Numbered from the stretch's first letter, positions 1 through 9,182 are shown. The stretch is DNA of 64,000 nucleotides from Chitinophagaceae bacterium (GCA_947447265.1 CANFKC010000016.1:1-64000); one strand, 5' to 3'. Notes: a model not told the origin generated them from the letters alone. Made by a program: numbers and translations.

Positions 1-82
1 ACTCCGGCTTGCCGGTTGTTGAGGCAAGCCTTTCTTTTAATTGAACATCTGTAAGATGATTTACCAACTGTAAGGTTCGCAT
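1..82 (-). CDS. N-terminal fragment of an unidentified protein, cut by window start
   Basis: An open frame on the minus strand starts with ATG at 82 and runs off the window. The 27 visible residues begin MRTLQLVNHLTD and read through without a stop. The fragment is too short to assign a family. The Leu/Lys-rich helical start would fit a helix-turn-helix protein or a transposase, but that is only a guess. Confidence 0.4.
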   Translation of the reverse strand, partial: MRTLQLVNHLTDVQLKERLASTTGKPE

Positions 83-406
83 AGCTCCCTATTTGAACCA
101 AAGATAGTAAATTATTATTTTAATAATTTTGATGGCGGTTTATTATTAGTTTGGGGTGCTCAATAAAAATGATTGACAAAATCCGCTGCCAAGGCGAAGC
201 GGGCATAGCAATGTTCCGCTAGCATCTGGCAAAGTTAAATGGGTAAATATTATTCCCGGCTATGATTCCTTATTTGTAATTGTTCATCAATTCTCCCATG
301 TATCGCCTGGTTATCGTTGCTTTGTCCTTCCCGTTAACAAACCGTTATGTGTCTAAATATTAAATTTTTTTCATTAATTTGTAGGCGTTTTTAATATAAA
401 AAAAAG
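83..406. other. Intergenic region, nothing recognised
   Basis: These 324 bases separate the divergent fragment at the window edge from the T9SS gene. They are AT-rich, with several stops in all frames. The final 50 bases before the ATG at 407 are A/T runs and probably hold the promoter of the surface protein, but I cannot place a clean TTTG-N19-TAnnTTTG pair. Confidence 0.4.
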
Positions 407-1426
407 ATGAAAATGCATATCAAACCGGTTTGCGCTTACTTGAAAGGGTTGTGTGCCTTGCTGTTGGTTATAATTGTTTCGGGTACAGCCCGGGCGCAGA
501 CCAGCCTCAGTTATGGCGATGTGCTGGTAGTAGGTTTCAACAATAACATGACGACAGCAGGTGACCGCGATTTTCAGTGGGTGCCATTAGTAAACCTTTT
601 ACCGGGCACAGTTATAAAGTTTAATAATGCCAGCTTTGCTACTACTGCAACGGCCAATACAGCAAATAATGCCATGAACTTTGGTGGTACCACCATCTGG
701 ACGAATACGGCAGGTTTTACCATTGGTGCAGGTACGGTTATCACCATACACAATGGAACGGCAACCACGGCTTCGTTAGGGTCATGTTCTGCTTTGCCAT
801 CATCATGCTCGTGCGGTTCCAGCAGCGGCGCTTTCATGCCGCAATCAACCAGCGGTGGGAAAATATTCATTTATGATGGTGGTACTTCGGCGGCTTCAAC
901 TACCGATTTTACCGTATCAACCAACCCTTCCACGTTTAATGGAACGCCGGTAAGCTACATGACCTTTCAGGGAACGCAAACAGGTTACACAACATTGTTG
1001 AGTTCTGGCACTGCAAGTTCTTTCAAAACTTATCTGCCTGCCGATCTGGCTTCTTATAGTTTGTTCCTTGCAGGCAATGCCATCGGGGGCTACTATAACG
1101 GCCCCAGGCTTAATGGTTCTGTAGCGGCTATTAGTGCAGCTATCCTCGATCCGGCAAACTGGGTTACAGTATCTGGTGCAGGTTCAATTGTAACCTACCC
1201 GACAGGTAATTTTTCATTTGGGTCTGGCCTGTCATTTGGCGCAGCTGCAACTTTTTCGGTTTACGGTAACTCTACTGCAAACCCTTTAGGCAGCCAACTT
1301 GCTTTTGTCGATACCACCATCAGCTCTGCTGATTCCATAACAGTTATTAATGCGCCGGGCCACGGCAGCCTTGGTGGTTTCCCTTATACGGTCACTTCTA
1401 CAGGGGGTATATATAATACCTTCTAG
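407..1426 (+). CDS. T9SS surface protein, 5' part of a frameshifted gene
   Basis: This is the first 339 residues of what was, or is, one protein of about 1,128 residues ending at 3794. It opens with a signal peptide (charged MKMHIK, a hydrophobic core at about 13-25, ARA-Q cleavage site). It then carries a roughly 290-residue domain with the pattern SYGDVLVVGFN...FQWV...GTVIKFNNASF. The same domain recurs after the frameshift (about 1550-2270: TYGDVYIIDVNN...YQWVTL...GTVIKFSNAAF), so the N-terminal half is a tandem domain duplication. The frame ends at a TAG at 1424-1426, just after a run of five G at 1403-1407. Removing one G restores a match to the equivalent segment of the second copy (TSTSGVISPVGLSYTP). 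I infer an exported adhesin or enzyme-like surface protein; the domain family is not recognised. Confidence 0.8.
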   Translation: MKMHIKPVCAYLKGLCALLLVIIVSGTARAQTSLSYGDVLVVGFNNNMTTAGDRDFQWVPLVNLLPGTVIKFNNASFATTATANTANNAMNFGGTTIWTNTAGFTIGAGTVITIHNGTATTASLGSCSALPSSCSCGSSSGAFMPQSTSGGKIFIYDGGTSAASTTDFTVSTNPSTFNGTPVSYMTFQGTQTGYTTLLSSGTASSFKTYLPADLASYSLFLAGNAIGGYYNGPRLNGSVAAISAAILDPANWVTVSGAGSIVTYPTGNFSFGSGLSFGAAATFSVYGNSTANPLGSQLAFVDTTISSADSITVINAPGHGSLGGFPYTVTSTGGIYNTF

Positions 1427-3794
1427 TCTGTCCTACACACCAACGACGGGTTTTACGGGTGTTGATTCGTTCCGGGTTCGCCTGAGCAACGGCAGTGGCG
1501 CAATAATGCGCACCTTTACTGCCTTTGTCAATGCACCCCTTGCACCAACTACACTTACTTATGGCGATGTATATATTATTGATGTAAATAACTACAACGG
1601 CACAGCGCCGGGCACTTACCAGTGGGTGACGCTTAAAGCGTTAGGCACGGGCACAGTAATTAAATTTAGCAACGCAGCATTTTCCAGCAGTGCAAGTGCC
1701 AATAGCAGCGGTAATGCAATAACCTCAAGCCGGACAGCCACCGTGTGGACCAATACTACAGGTGCTACAATACCTGCAGGTACAGTAATCACAAATGATG
1801 CGTGGGGTAATACTACCCTGGGCAGTTGTAGCCGCATCGCTACGGCCTGCGGCTGTGGCAGCACCGGTGTTAATATGGCGCAAAGCACCAGCGGTGGTAC
1901 TATTTTTGTTTACTATGGCGGCACTGCGAATTCAACTACAAGCGATTTTTCAGCCAGTGCAGCTTCAGCTACTTTTAATGGTACCCCATTGAGTATAATA
2001 GCTTTGCAGGGTATTCAATCCTGGTCAAACTGGTTAACTACGGGTACTGTACCTAACTTAACTACCTACCTGCCTTCCGATCTAAATGCTTATTCGCTTT
2101 TCCTGGGCTCAAGTGCAGTGGGTGCAACTTACACAGGACCAAGAACAGGCGGTACTGTAGCCTCGTTTGCTGCTGCTATTCTTAATTCGGGAAACTGGAC
2201 AGCCGTAAAGAGTACGCATTCTGTAACGTTCGACAATACTAACTTTACATTTGCGGTTCCTGCGCACCCACCGACTTTCATGAGTGGTGCCCGCCAAAAT
2301 ATGACCACTTGCAATAATGCCGGAGCTCGTTCCCTGAACAGCTACCTGAAAGTAAATGATATTGATACTGGTGAAACTATTACTTACAGTCTTTCAGCCG
2401 CACCTGTTCATGGTACCGCTGTGGTCGGCTATACAACAACTTCAACCAGTGGGGTTATTTCACCAGTCGGCCTATCGTATACGCCGGCCCCGGGTTTTAC
2501 TGGCCGCGATACCTTTAGCGTGCAGGTTACTGATGGCACTTATTATGCCGTTACAACCATCTTTGTCCTGGTAAACCCAAGCCCGTCAGTGCCGGTTATC
2601 TCAGGTTCAACTTACGTGTGTGCCAGTGGCACAACTACGCTTAGTGCCAGCCCTACAGGTGGTGCATGGGGTTCTACAAGCAGCAACGCTGCTGTTGTAG
2701 CTACAACGGGAGTTGTTACCGGCATTTCAGGCATTTCAGGTACTATTATTTATAACGGTCCTTACAATTCCTATAGCTGCCGTAGCCAGGCTGTTTACCC
2801 GATAGCTATTGTTGGCATGCCTTCAGCAGGCGCTGTTTCCGGCGCAACAAGTGTATGTCCTGGTACCAGCTTTACCTTAACACCAACAGTATCCGGCGGC
2901 ACATGGAGTGTTAACTATCCCGGTATAGCCAGTGTGTCAGCTTCGGGTGTTGTTACAGGGGTAACGCATGGCAGCGCAACCGTTACGTATACGGTAAGTA
3001 ATGCATGCCGCACTGCTACAGTGAGGACTGCTGTAACCATTCTTGGCGCGCCAGTTTTGCCAGGTGCAATAGGTGGAATTCCATACGTGTGTGAAGGTGG
3101 TGCAACTATAACTTATACTAATTCGCTTGCCGGCGGGGTCTGGAGCCTCAGCAACACATCGCTCGCAACTATATCTTCTACCGCTACTGTTACCGGTATT
3201 ACTGCCGGGCCAGATACTGTGTTGTATTCTTATACCAACGTATGCGGCGTAGTGCGGACAGAACCAAAATACATTACCATTAAGCCTTTGCCAAATGCAG
3301 GTACTATTTCAGGTGCTGCTACTCTGGTAAGGTTAACGAACACGCTTTTGACAGCATCGGTTGGTGGTGGAGTATGGTCAAGCGCTACTCCGTCTCTTGC
3401 AACCATAAATACAGGGGGCAGGTTGTATGGCCTTGCAGCTGGTATGGATACGGTAAAATACACTGTTACTAATACCTGCGGCGTGGCATTGGCCATAAAG
3501 TTGGTAAGCATAACATCAAGCAGGGCAAACAACAATAATGAATTTTCACTGGCTGAACAGAGTGAACTAAGCATATTCCCCAACCCTGCAAACGGTATAG
3601 TTGCGGTGCAATTAAACGGCGCAGAAGGCAGTATGAATGTAATATTGACTGACATTGCCGGCAAAGTACTCGCATCAAAGTACAGTGAGAACACATTACT
3701 CAATTTGGATTGCACCGCCCTGCCAGCAGGCATGTATCTGGTAAAGGTTTTCAATAACGGTAATACTTTTACGGCTAAAATTGCGGTGCAATAA
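1407..3794 (+). CDS. T9SS surface protein, 3' part of a frameshifted gene (Ig-like repeats, type A sorting domain)
   Basis: This part continues the gene at 407 in the +1 frame and has no credible start of its own; any start codon near 1350 lies inside the upstream part. In order it holds the end of domain copy 1 with a cadherin/VCBS-like linker (SLSYTPTTGFTGVDSFRV), domain copy 2, a second linker of the same type (GLSYTPAPGFTGRDTFSV, about 2470-2560), then four Ig-like BIG2-type modules of about 75-80 residues (pattern GTWSV..IASVSASGVVTGV..GSATVTY). The last 75 residues are a T9SS type A sorting domain (SIFPNPANG ... LPAGMYLVKV). The product would be secreted by T9SS and anchored or released at the cell surface. 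The strong hairpin at 3871-3894 is the likely transcript end. Confidence 0.8.
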   Translation, partial: VYIIPSSLSYTPTTGFTGVDSFRVRLSNGSGAIMRTFTAFVNAPLAPTTLTYGDVYIIDVNNYNGTAPGTYQWVTLKALGTGTVIKFSNAAFSSSASANSSGNAITSSRTATVWTNTTGATIPAGTVITNDAWGNTTLGSCSRIATACGCGSTGVNMAQSTSGGTIFVYYGGTANSTTSDFSASAASATFNGTPLSIIALQGIQSWSNWLTTGTVPNLTTYLPSDLNAYSLFLGSSAVGATYTGPRTGGTVASFAAAILNSGNWTAVKSTHSVTFDNTNFTFAVPAHPPTFMSGARQNMTTCNNAGARSLNSYLKVNDIDTGETITYSLSAAPVHGTAVVGYTTTSTSGVISPVGLSYTPAPGFTGRDTFSVQVTDGTYYAVTTIFVLVNPSPSVPVISGSTYVCASGTTTLSASPTGGAWGSTSSNAAVVATTGVVTGISGISGTIIYNGPYNSYSCRSQAVYPIAIVGMPSAGAVSGATSVCPGTSFTLTPTVSGGTWSVNYPGIASVSASGVVTGVTHGSATVTYTVSNACRTATVRTAVTILGAPVLPGAIGGIPYVCEGGATITYTNSLAGGVWSLSNTSLATISSTATVTGITAGPDTVLYSYTNVCGVVRTEPKYITIKPLPNAGTISGAATLVRLTNTLLTASVGGGVWSSATPSLATINTGGRLYGLAAGMDTVKYTVTNTCGVALAIKLVSITSSRANNNNEFSLAEQSELSIFPNPANGIVAVQLNGAEGSMNVILTDIAGKVLASKYSENTLLNLDCTALPAGMYLVKVFNNGNTFTAKIAVQ

Positions 3795-3870
3795 TTAACT
3801 ATCCTTCCAATAATACGCTAACAAGCAGCACACCGAAAGCGTGCGGTGGTTGTAAACATAATTGATTAAA

Positions 3871-3897
3871 AATGGCCGGCATTTGCCGGCCATTTTT
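3871..3897 (+). terminator. Intrinsic terminator after the T9SS gene
   Basis: A perfect 10-bp stem (AATGGCCGGC / GCCGGCCATT) with a four-base loop is followed by a T run, 77 bases after the stop codon at 3794. It can also fold on the minus strand. Confidence 0.8.
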
Positions 3898-4171
3898 CGT
3901 AGCGTCTACTTGTAATATAGTATAGCATAGAGGAAGTTATATAACAATTTTGTTTGGGTTGAAAGTTAGTTTTGACGTATCAAAAGAACCTATTCTGCGG
4001 ACTATAAGCTAGCCGCGCACAAACGCAAAACAAAGGCCCGCATCGAAAGATGCGGGCCTTTGTTATTATTCGTCAGCATAACGCTGAAAGAAATTGAGTC
4101 TAAATTATAGGAGCCTACCAACTGCAGACTTTCAACTGCTAATTGCCGACTACCCAATGAAAAACTGCCAA
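3898..4171. other. Convergent intergenic spacer with bidirectional terminator
   Basis: No gene is seen between the two convergent genes. The only structure besides the flanking terminators is moderately AT-rich sequence. Confidence 0.5.
4031..4062 (-). terminator. Terminator for the DEAD-box gene (symmetrical)
   Basis: A perfect 14-bp stem (CAAAGGCCCGCATC and its complement) closes a GAAA tetraloop. On the minus strand, downstream of the helicase stop, it is followed by TTTTGCGTTT. On the plus strand it is followed by TTATTATT, so it can serve both converging genes. Confidence 0.8.
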
Positions 4172-5971
4172 CTAGTAACGTCCTTTGCCACGGCTTCCGC
4201 TTCCGCCGCCACTGCTGCTGCTTCCACCACCTTCTCTACCACCGCCATAAGATTTTACATCTCTTGAAAAACGCGTGCCGCCACTGCCACCTTTGTAGCC
4301 ACCACGGTCACCGCCGCCGCCACTGCCGCCTTTATAGCCGCCACCGCTTCCGCCACCTGGGCGAGGTTGTTCAGCTTCTTCAAGCCTTACTTTACGGTTC
4401 TTGAACTTCTTGGTAGCAAGGTGCTCCTTAATATATTCCGCTGCATCAGCTGGTACGTTAAAGAAGCTGCTCAGGTCGCGAACGGTAACACGATCTATCA
4501 TGTTAGCTTCAACGTCGGTTGACTCAGTTATGAACTGTGTAAGCCTTGCTGCGTTCAGCCCGTCTTTTTCACCAATGTTAATGAATAAACGCACGAACCT
4601 TGCACCACCTTCACCACCTCTTGCGCTCCTTGCCTTAGTTTCGAAACCTGCGTTCAGGTCTTCAGCATCAGCATAAGCATCAATAGTATCTTTCAGTTGT
4701 AACCAAATCAGTTTCTTGATCAGTTCATCCTTGTCTACGTTAGCGAACTGCTCATGCATGCTATCGTAATACATTTTAGCAAAAGCGTCTTTTGGTTCAG
4801 CATTTGCAATCTGTTCCATGTAGAAGAACAAACGCTTGCGCACAACTTCAGCGCCATCAGGAATATCGCTCTTATGGAATTTCTGTTTAACTAACCTTTC
4901 AATCTGGCGGATATTAGATATCTGCTTTGGAGAAACGATAGACATACAGATACCTGATTTACCTGCACGTGCGGTACGGCCGCTACGGTGCGTATAAACT
5001 TCAGGGTCATCAGGTAATTCGTAATTAATTACGTGGGTAATATCATTTACGTCAATACCACGCGCTGCAACGTCAGTGGCCACAATTGCCTGCAATTGTT
5101 TGCTCTTGAAGCGGTCCATTACCTTGCTACGCATTTTCTGGTCCATATCGCCATGTAAAGGGCTAACGTGGTAACCCATCTTCATGAGTTTTTCAGAAAC
5201 TTCCTGCGCATCCTGCTTGGTACGTGTAAAGATGATGCCATAGATACCCGGAGCAAAATCCAACAAACGACGAAGTGTTTCGAAACGGTTATGGTGATTA
5301 GCTACAAAGTACTGGTGGTCAATATTTTCGTTAGTAACGTTTGCCGCTGCTACTGAGAACTCTTCCCACTGCTTCATGAAGCGTTTGGCAATGCCGCGAA
5401 CTTCATTACTCATGGTCGCTGAAAATAACCAGGTGGTTTTTTCAGCAGGGGTGTTTTTAAGTATCAGCTCAATGTCTTCACGGAAACCCATGTTCAGCAT
5501 TTCATCTGCCTCATCGAGTATCACGTATTTCAATTGCTCTAAAGAGATTGCTTTACGCTCTAAAAGGTCGATAAGCCTGCCCGGAGTGGCAACTACCACC
5601 TGTGGGTTTGACCTCACGTCGCGGATCTGGCCCATAATAGGCACACCGCCATAAACAGCTGCAATGCGAAGGCCACGCATGTGGTCGCCGTATTTTGTTA
5701 ATTCGGTTTGTATCTGCATACACAACTCGCGTGTAGGACTCAAAACCAGACATTGTACAGTTTTTACACTTACATCAGTATGGTGCAACAACGGTAAGCC
5801 GTATGCGGCTGTTTTACCGGTACCAGTCTGCGCTAACCCAATGATATCTTTCGGGTCTGTTAATAGCGTAGGTATTACTTTCTGTTGGATAGGGGTTGGA
5901 GATTCGAAACCAAGGTCAGCTAGTGCCTGCAATAATTCTTCCCTCAGGGGGAAGCTTGAAAAAGAATTCAT
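4172..5971 (-). CDS. DEAD-box ATP-dependent RNA helicase (DeaD/CsdA type)
   Basis: This 599-residue protein unwinds RNA duplexes using ATP. It probably acts in ribosome assembly and cold-temperature mRNA remodelling, as DeaD/CsdA does. All helicase motifs are present: Q motif (GFESPTPIQ, 21-29), motif I AQTGTGKT (47-54), PTREL (79-83), TPGR (129-132), DEAD (153-156), SAT (184-186), the TDVAARGID motif (299-307) and HRSGRTARAG (328-337). Residues about 457-515 (VRLFINIGEKDGLN...) match the DbpA-type RNA-binding domain, and the last 60 residues are a Gly/Arg/Ser-rich tail that probably adds non-specific RNA binding. The ATG at 5971 places the Q motif at the usual distance. It is monocistronic, with its own terminator at 4031-4062. 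The exact orthologue (deaD versus rhlE or csdA) is uncertain. Confidence 0.95.
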   Translation of the reverse strand: MNSFSSFPLREELLQALADLGFESPTPIQQKVIPTLLTDPKDIIGLAQTGTGKTAAYGLPLLHHTDVSVKTVQCLVLSPTRELCMQIQTELTKYGDHMRGLRIAAVYGGVPIMGQIRDVRSNPQVVVATPGRLIDLLERKAISLEQLKYVILDEADEMLNMGFREDIELILKNTPAEKTTWLFSATMSNEVRGIAKRFMKQWEEFSVAAANVTNENIDHQYFVANHHNRFETLRRLLDFAPGIYGIIFTRTKQDAQEVSEKLMKMGYHVSPLHGDMDQKMRSKVMDRFKSKQLQAIVATDVAARGIDVNDITHVINYELPDDPEVYTHRSGRTARAGKSGICMSIVSPKQISNIRQIERLVKQKFHKSDIPDGAEVVRKRLFFYMEQIANAEPKDAFAKMYYDSMHEQFANVDKDELIKKLIWLQLKDTIDAYADAEDLNAGFETKARSARGGEGGARFVRLFINIGEKDGLNAARLTQFITESTDVEANMIDRVTVRDLSSFFNVPADAAEYIKEHLATKKFKNRKVRLEEAEQPRPGGGSGGGYKGGSGGGGDRGGYKGGSGGTRFSRDVKSYGGGREGGGSSSSGGGSGSRGKGRY

Positions 5972-6185
5972 TAATAAAGAACTTTATAAATATGAAGCCG
6001 CAAAGTTACATCTATTTAGTGAGAAATAGCGAATAATAGGCCATTTCACAATTATTTGTGATGAGTTATGTAGGAGTAGCCGGACAAAAGGCTACGCCCA
6101 CAGTGCCTGTTGAGCATTCATTATGTGTAGAAATTGCTACGAAAAATTAGGAGCTGCAGGCTAAATATTGTTTCGCAGATTACAT

Positions 6186-6193
6186 TACATTTG
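6186..6193 (+). promoter_or_regulatory. Bacteroidota -7 box upstream of the RDD gene
   Basis: TACATTTG fits the TAnnTTTG -7 consensus and lies eight bases before the ATG at 6202, implying a near-leaderless transcript. A TTG at 6168-6170 is a poorly spaced (15 bp) -33 candidate. Confidence 0.45.
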
Positions 6194-6201
6194 TATACTT
6201 C

Positions 6202-6984
6202 ATGGCTATCATTACCATCAATACCCCGTTTAATATTGACCTTGAATTCAAGGTAGCTGACTTTGCAAAAAGGGTTTTTGCCTGGGTTATTGATGTAATT
6301 ATCATTTCCGTTTATTACTACATAATGGTAAAAATCGGTTTTGAGGCAATGCACTTTCGTAGCGATGGGCTTACAGCGATAGTAAGTTTTGTGTTTTTAG
6401 TACTACCTGTAATTGCTTACCAACTTGTATTTGAGATTTTCTTTAATGGTCAGACGCTTGGCAAGAAGTTAGTAGGGATAAAAATAATTGACAAAGATGG
6501 CAACGAGCCATCGTGGGGGCAGTTCATAACGCGCTGGTTATTGTGTCTCGGCAATCTTTTCGTCTACCTGTTGCCATTGTTTATTGTAAGCAATCCGTTC
6601 GCAGTAATTGGCTTCATTTTTTTGTACCTGCCTGATGTTGTTGTAATGCTCATTTCGCCGAAAAGCCAACGCATAGGCGACCTTGCAGCAGGCACAGTGG
6701 TAATAGATGCCACTTACCGTACAGATATTGCAGAAACCATTTACCAGCAGATAGAAGTAAAGGACTATGTGCCAGTCTTTCCGCAGGTAATGCGCCTCAC
6801 GGATCGCGATATTAATGGCATCCGTAACCTCCTGAATATAAAAAAGCCCGGTAAGGATACCGAGATATACACCAAACAAGTAGTACAAAAAATAAAGAAG
6901 GTACTCGATATTGAAAGCGATATTGACGGGCAGGACTTTTTGCAACAACTGCTATTCGATTACAACTACCTGGCAGGGAAGTAG
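6202..6984 (+). CDS. RDD family integral membrane protein
   Basis: This 260-residue protein carries an RDD-type membrane domain: FAKRVFAWVIDVIIISVYY starts the first helix (about 22-45), a second helix follows around 60-82, and the conserved GQTLGKKLVGIKI loop with RIGDLAAGTVV lies near the end of the domain. The C-terminal 85 residues are soluble and charged. RDD proteins are small inner-membrane proteins, some implicated in ion exchange; no substrate can be read here. In many Bacteroidota the RDD gene sits by a SpoIIM-like gene, which is absent here. The next gene starts 84 bp downstream with its own promoter-like sequence. Confidence 0.85.
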   Translation: MAIITINTPFNIDLEFKVADFAKRVFAWVIDVIIISVYYYIMVKIGFEAMHFRSDGLTAIVSFVFLVLPVIAYQLVFEIFFNGQTLGKKLVGIKIIDKDGNEPSWGQFITRWLLCLGNLFVYLLPLFIVSNPFAVIGFIFLYLPDVVVMLISPKSQRIGDLAAGTVVIDATYRTDIAETIYQQIEVKDYVPVFPQVMRLTDRDINGIRNLLNIKKPGKDTEIYTKQVVQKIKKVLDIESDIDGQDFLQQLLFDYNYLAGK

Positions 6985-7068
6985 TGCGCACCTCGTGCCA
7001 TTTTTTGATGTAAATTATATTCTTGCGTTTATATATAATTATTACCTTTACCCTAACCCGGACTGCAA

Positions 7069-7695
7069 ATGAAGAAGTCATTGCTTTGTTTTAGTGTACT
7101 ATTATTGTCTTTATGCGCAAATGCACGCATTAACTATACGCATTTAAAGTTACTCAGCGTAAAACCATTAGAGCCCGTGGTACATAAATCTCCGATATGT
7201 TATATCGGCTTTGGGTCCGGCATAAATAATTCAGCAGGTATATTGGGGTTAGAATTTAATTTATCACTCGCTAAGCATGTTACGCTTGATGCCGGGGTAG
7301 GGCCCAGCACCTGGGGCAACAAGCTTTTTATTGGTTCAAAATACTATTTACGGTCGCCACAACGAGGCTACGCCTTTGGCGGTGGTTTTAGTTTTAGCTC
7401 TGGCCAGGAAAACCGAACTGCAAAGCTCGAAACGATAAATGGCCCCCAGCGCGTAACACTTACCTTAAAGCCGCAGTTGAATGCTTTTGCTGCTGCTTAT
7501 AAATACTGGCGGCTGGGTAAACGTAATAACCGGGTTTATACTGGGTTAGGGTGGTCGGCTCCGGTTATGCACCACCACATTAAAGAAGTTTATGGAAGTC
7601 CCCTCTCGCAAAGAGGCCGCGACCGGGAAAACAGGCGTTCGCCTGGCGGCCTGATGCTATGCTTTGGTTTTTCTTTTGCATTGTATGGCAACTAG
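7069..7695 (+). CDS. Secreted or outer-membrane protein of unknown function
   Basis: This 208-residue protein has a clear signal peptide (MKKSLLCFSVLLLSLCANA, cleavage near residue 19). Its body is rich in alternating Gly/aromatic segments (YIGFGSGINN, LDAGVGPSTWGNKLFIGSKYYL, GYAFGGGFSFSSG), as in small outer-membrane beta-barrels of Bacteroidota. It ends with a Phe-rich strand, CFGFSFALYGN, close to the aromatic C-terminus expected for BAM recognition. A TTG-N17-TACCTTTA pair at 7023-7050 resembles a promoter. The function is not recognised. Confidence 0.75.
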   Translation: MKKSLLCFSVLLLSLCANARINYTHLKLLSVKPLEPVVHKSPICYIGFGSGINNSAGILGLEFNLSLAKHVTLDAGVGPSTWGNKLFIGSKYYLRSPQRGYAFGGGFSFSSGQENRTAKLETINGPQRVTLTLKPQLNAFAAAYKYWRLGKRNNRVYTGLGWSAPVMHHHIKEVYGSPLSQRGRDRENRRSPGGLMLCFGFSFALYGN

Positions 7696-7707
7696 CCGTT
7701 AACTTTG
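7675..7707 (+). promoter_or_regulatory. Promoter of the DUF5683 gene, inside the end of the preceding gene
   Basis: TTTG at 7675-7678 and TAACTTTG at 7700-7707 are separated by 21 bases, close to the TTTG-N19-TAnnTTTG consensus. The -33 box overlaps the 3' end of the upstream gene. The start codon is 15 bases after the -7 box. Confidence 0.5.
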
Positions 7708-7721
7708 CCGCATAATTCACA

Positions 7722-8366
7722 TTGTTGAAAACTACATTCCGTCACCTGGTACAGGGCTTTTTGCTCATTTGTCTGCTATTATTAATAGCCGCACCTTGTT
7801 TTGCCCAGGCCCCTGCTGATACTACTATACCTAAAAGTAACCAGCCGCTTTTCCCAACGCGAAACAACAAACCTGATACTGCTTTTATCACTAACGCTGA
7901 TACCAGCCATGTTACAGCAAAGGCGGGCCCATTTCAGCCTAATGCCAAGCGGGCGGGTTTATATTCCGCAATTTTGCCCGGTCTTGGCCAGTTTTACAAC
8001 AGGCAGTACTGGAAGGTGCCGGTTATTTATGCCGGACTTGCTGTAGCCGGTTACTTTATAAATGATAACCTCACTAATTACAGGGCATACCGTAAAGCAT
8101 ATATAGGCAGGATAAACAACCCTTACCCTACTGATAAATATGTGCGTGTGTATACCGTAGATCAGTTACAACAGTTACAAGACCAGTACAGTAAGTTTTT
8201 GAATATGTCAGTATTGTTTACCGGAATAGGGTATACTTTACAAATTGTCGAGGCCATGACTGGTGCCCACCTCAAGAATTTTGATATTTCAAGGGACATT
8301 TCGCTCCACATGCAACCGGTAATTTATCCCAATGCAGTAGGTATGGGACTTGTAGTAAATTTTTAA
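7722..8366 (+). CDS. DUF5683 domain envelope protein
   Basis: This 214-residue protein has a signal peptide (hydrophobic core FLLICLLLLIAAPCFAQ, cleavage near residue 29) and a low-complexity Pro/Thr linker. The conserved DUF5683 region follows: a Gly-rich hydrophobic segment, SAILPGLGQFYNRQYWKVP, then two or three hydrophobic helices around YWKVPVIYAGLAVAGYF and FLNMSVLFTGIGYTLQIVEAM. The molecular function of the family is unknown; it is widespread in Bacteroidota. The frame is closed by TAA at 7713 and contains no suitable ATG, so initiation must be at TTG 7722 or the adjacent TTG 7725, which is unusual. The promoter-like TAACTTTG just upstream supports a start here. Confidence 0.85.
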   Translation: MLKTTFRHLVQGFLLICLLLLIAAPCFAQAPADTTIPKSNQPLFPTRNNKPDTAFITNADTSHVTAKAGPFQPNAKRAGLYSAILPGLGQFYNRQYWKVPVIYAGLAVAGYFINDNLTNYRAYRKAYIGRINNPYPTDKYVRVYTVDQLQQLQDQYSKFLNMSVLFTGIGYTLQIVEAMTGAHLKNFDISRDISLHMQPVIYPNAVGMGLVVNF

Positions 8367-8654
8367 TACAAGTTATTGTTCGCTTTTCTTTCCCGCCATT
8401 TCAGTAATTATACAGTAATCAGTCTTTTATTCCCGGTCGTAATTTACATCGTTATTTTCTAGATATAGTATTCCGACCCCATGCCTAAGAGGTTGGTAAT
8501 GAAGGATGCTGTATTTACAGCAGTATTGCTAAAATAAATATTCTAATCTTTTCCAACCCTTATGACATTTGTCCTGTCTTTATTAACAGAACGCTAAAAT
8601 ATTGGTGTTCTGAAAAAATCCTCACCTTTAACTCATACTTTAAAAAGTTATCCA

Positions 8655-8975
8655 ATGAACATCGGTTTAGCTATCAAGTCAATCAGAAAGAAACTCTCTA
8701 TCACACAGTACGAACTTGCTGAAAAATGTGACCTATCTCAAACCTCCCTTTCGCAAATAGAAACCGGAGTAAAACGCCCAAGCCAGAGAACCATATCGCG
8801 AGTATGTACAGTTTTGGACATTCCGGAATCAATTATATACATTGTAGCTATGCAGGAAGTTGACGTTCCGGCAAGCAAAAAGAGCGTATACGATCTTGTT
8901 TACCCGTCAATTAAGAGCCTGGCTTTACAAATGGTAAGCGCTGAGCACATTGGCCTTATAGGCGAAGTTGCCTAA
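8655..8975 (+). CDS. Small XRE-family helix-turn-helix regulator
   Basis: This 106-residue cytoplasmic DNA-binding protein has a Cro/C1-type HTH at residues 3-58 (IGLAIKSIRKKLSITQYELAEKCDLSQ... then SLSQIETGVKRPSQRTISRVCTVLDIP). The C-terminal 45 residues are helical and family-specific. No partner toxin, phage or restriction gene is adjacent, so it looks like a stand-alone chromosomal regulator. The ATG at 8655 is the only good start. A long-stem terminator follows at 9018-9079. Confidence 0.85.
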   Translation: MNIGLAIKSIRKKLSITQYELAEKCDLSQTSLSQIETGVKRPSQRTISRVCTVLDIPESIIYIVAMQEVDVPASKKSVYDLVYPSIKSLALQMVSAEHIGLIGEVA

Positions 8976-9017
8976 GTAGCAACACAATAACTTTCAAACG
9001 ATTACCCCAAATATAAC

Positions 9018-9079
9018 ACCGGCTTTAGCCTTAATTCAGGCCCCTCACCTACACCATTTCAGGTTAAAGCCGGTTTTTT
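9018..9079 (+). terminator. Terminator after the XRE regulator
   Basis: ACCGGCTTTA (9018-9027) pairs perfectly with TAAAGCCGGT (9065-9074), followed by a T run. The loop is unusually long, 37 bases. Confidence 0.65.
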
Positions 9080-9182
9080 GCTTCCCTTCCACTCTTTTTT
9101 CAGTTTTCCATTTATTATTGTCTGGCAAAAAATAAAGGGTCGTTTATTTGTGCCGATACTTGTTTAAAATACTAATGAAACT

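Noticed and set aside
3230-3754. 174-residue minus-strand frame opposite the T9SS gene
   Set aside because: It is antisense to Ig-like repeats and the sorting domain, without start signals.
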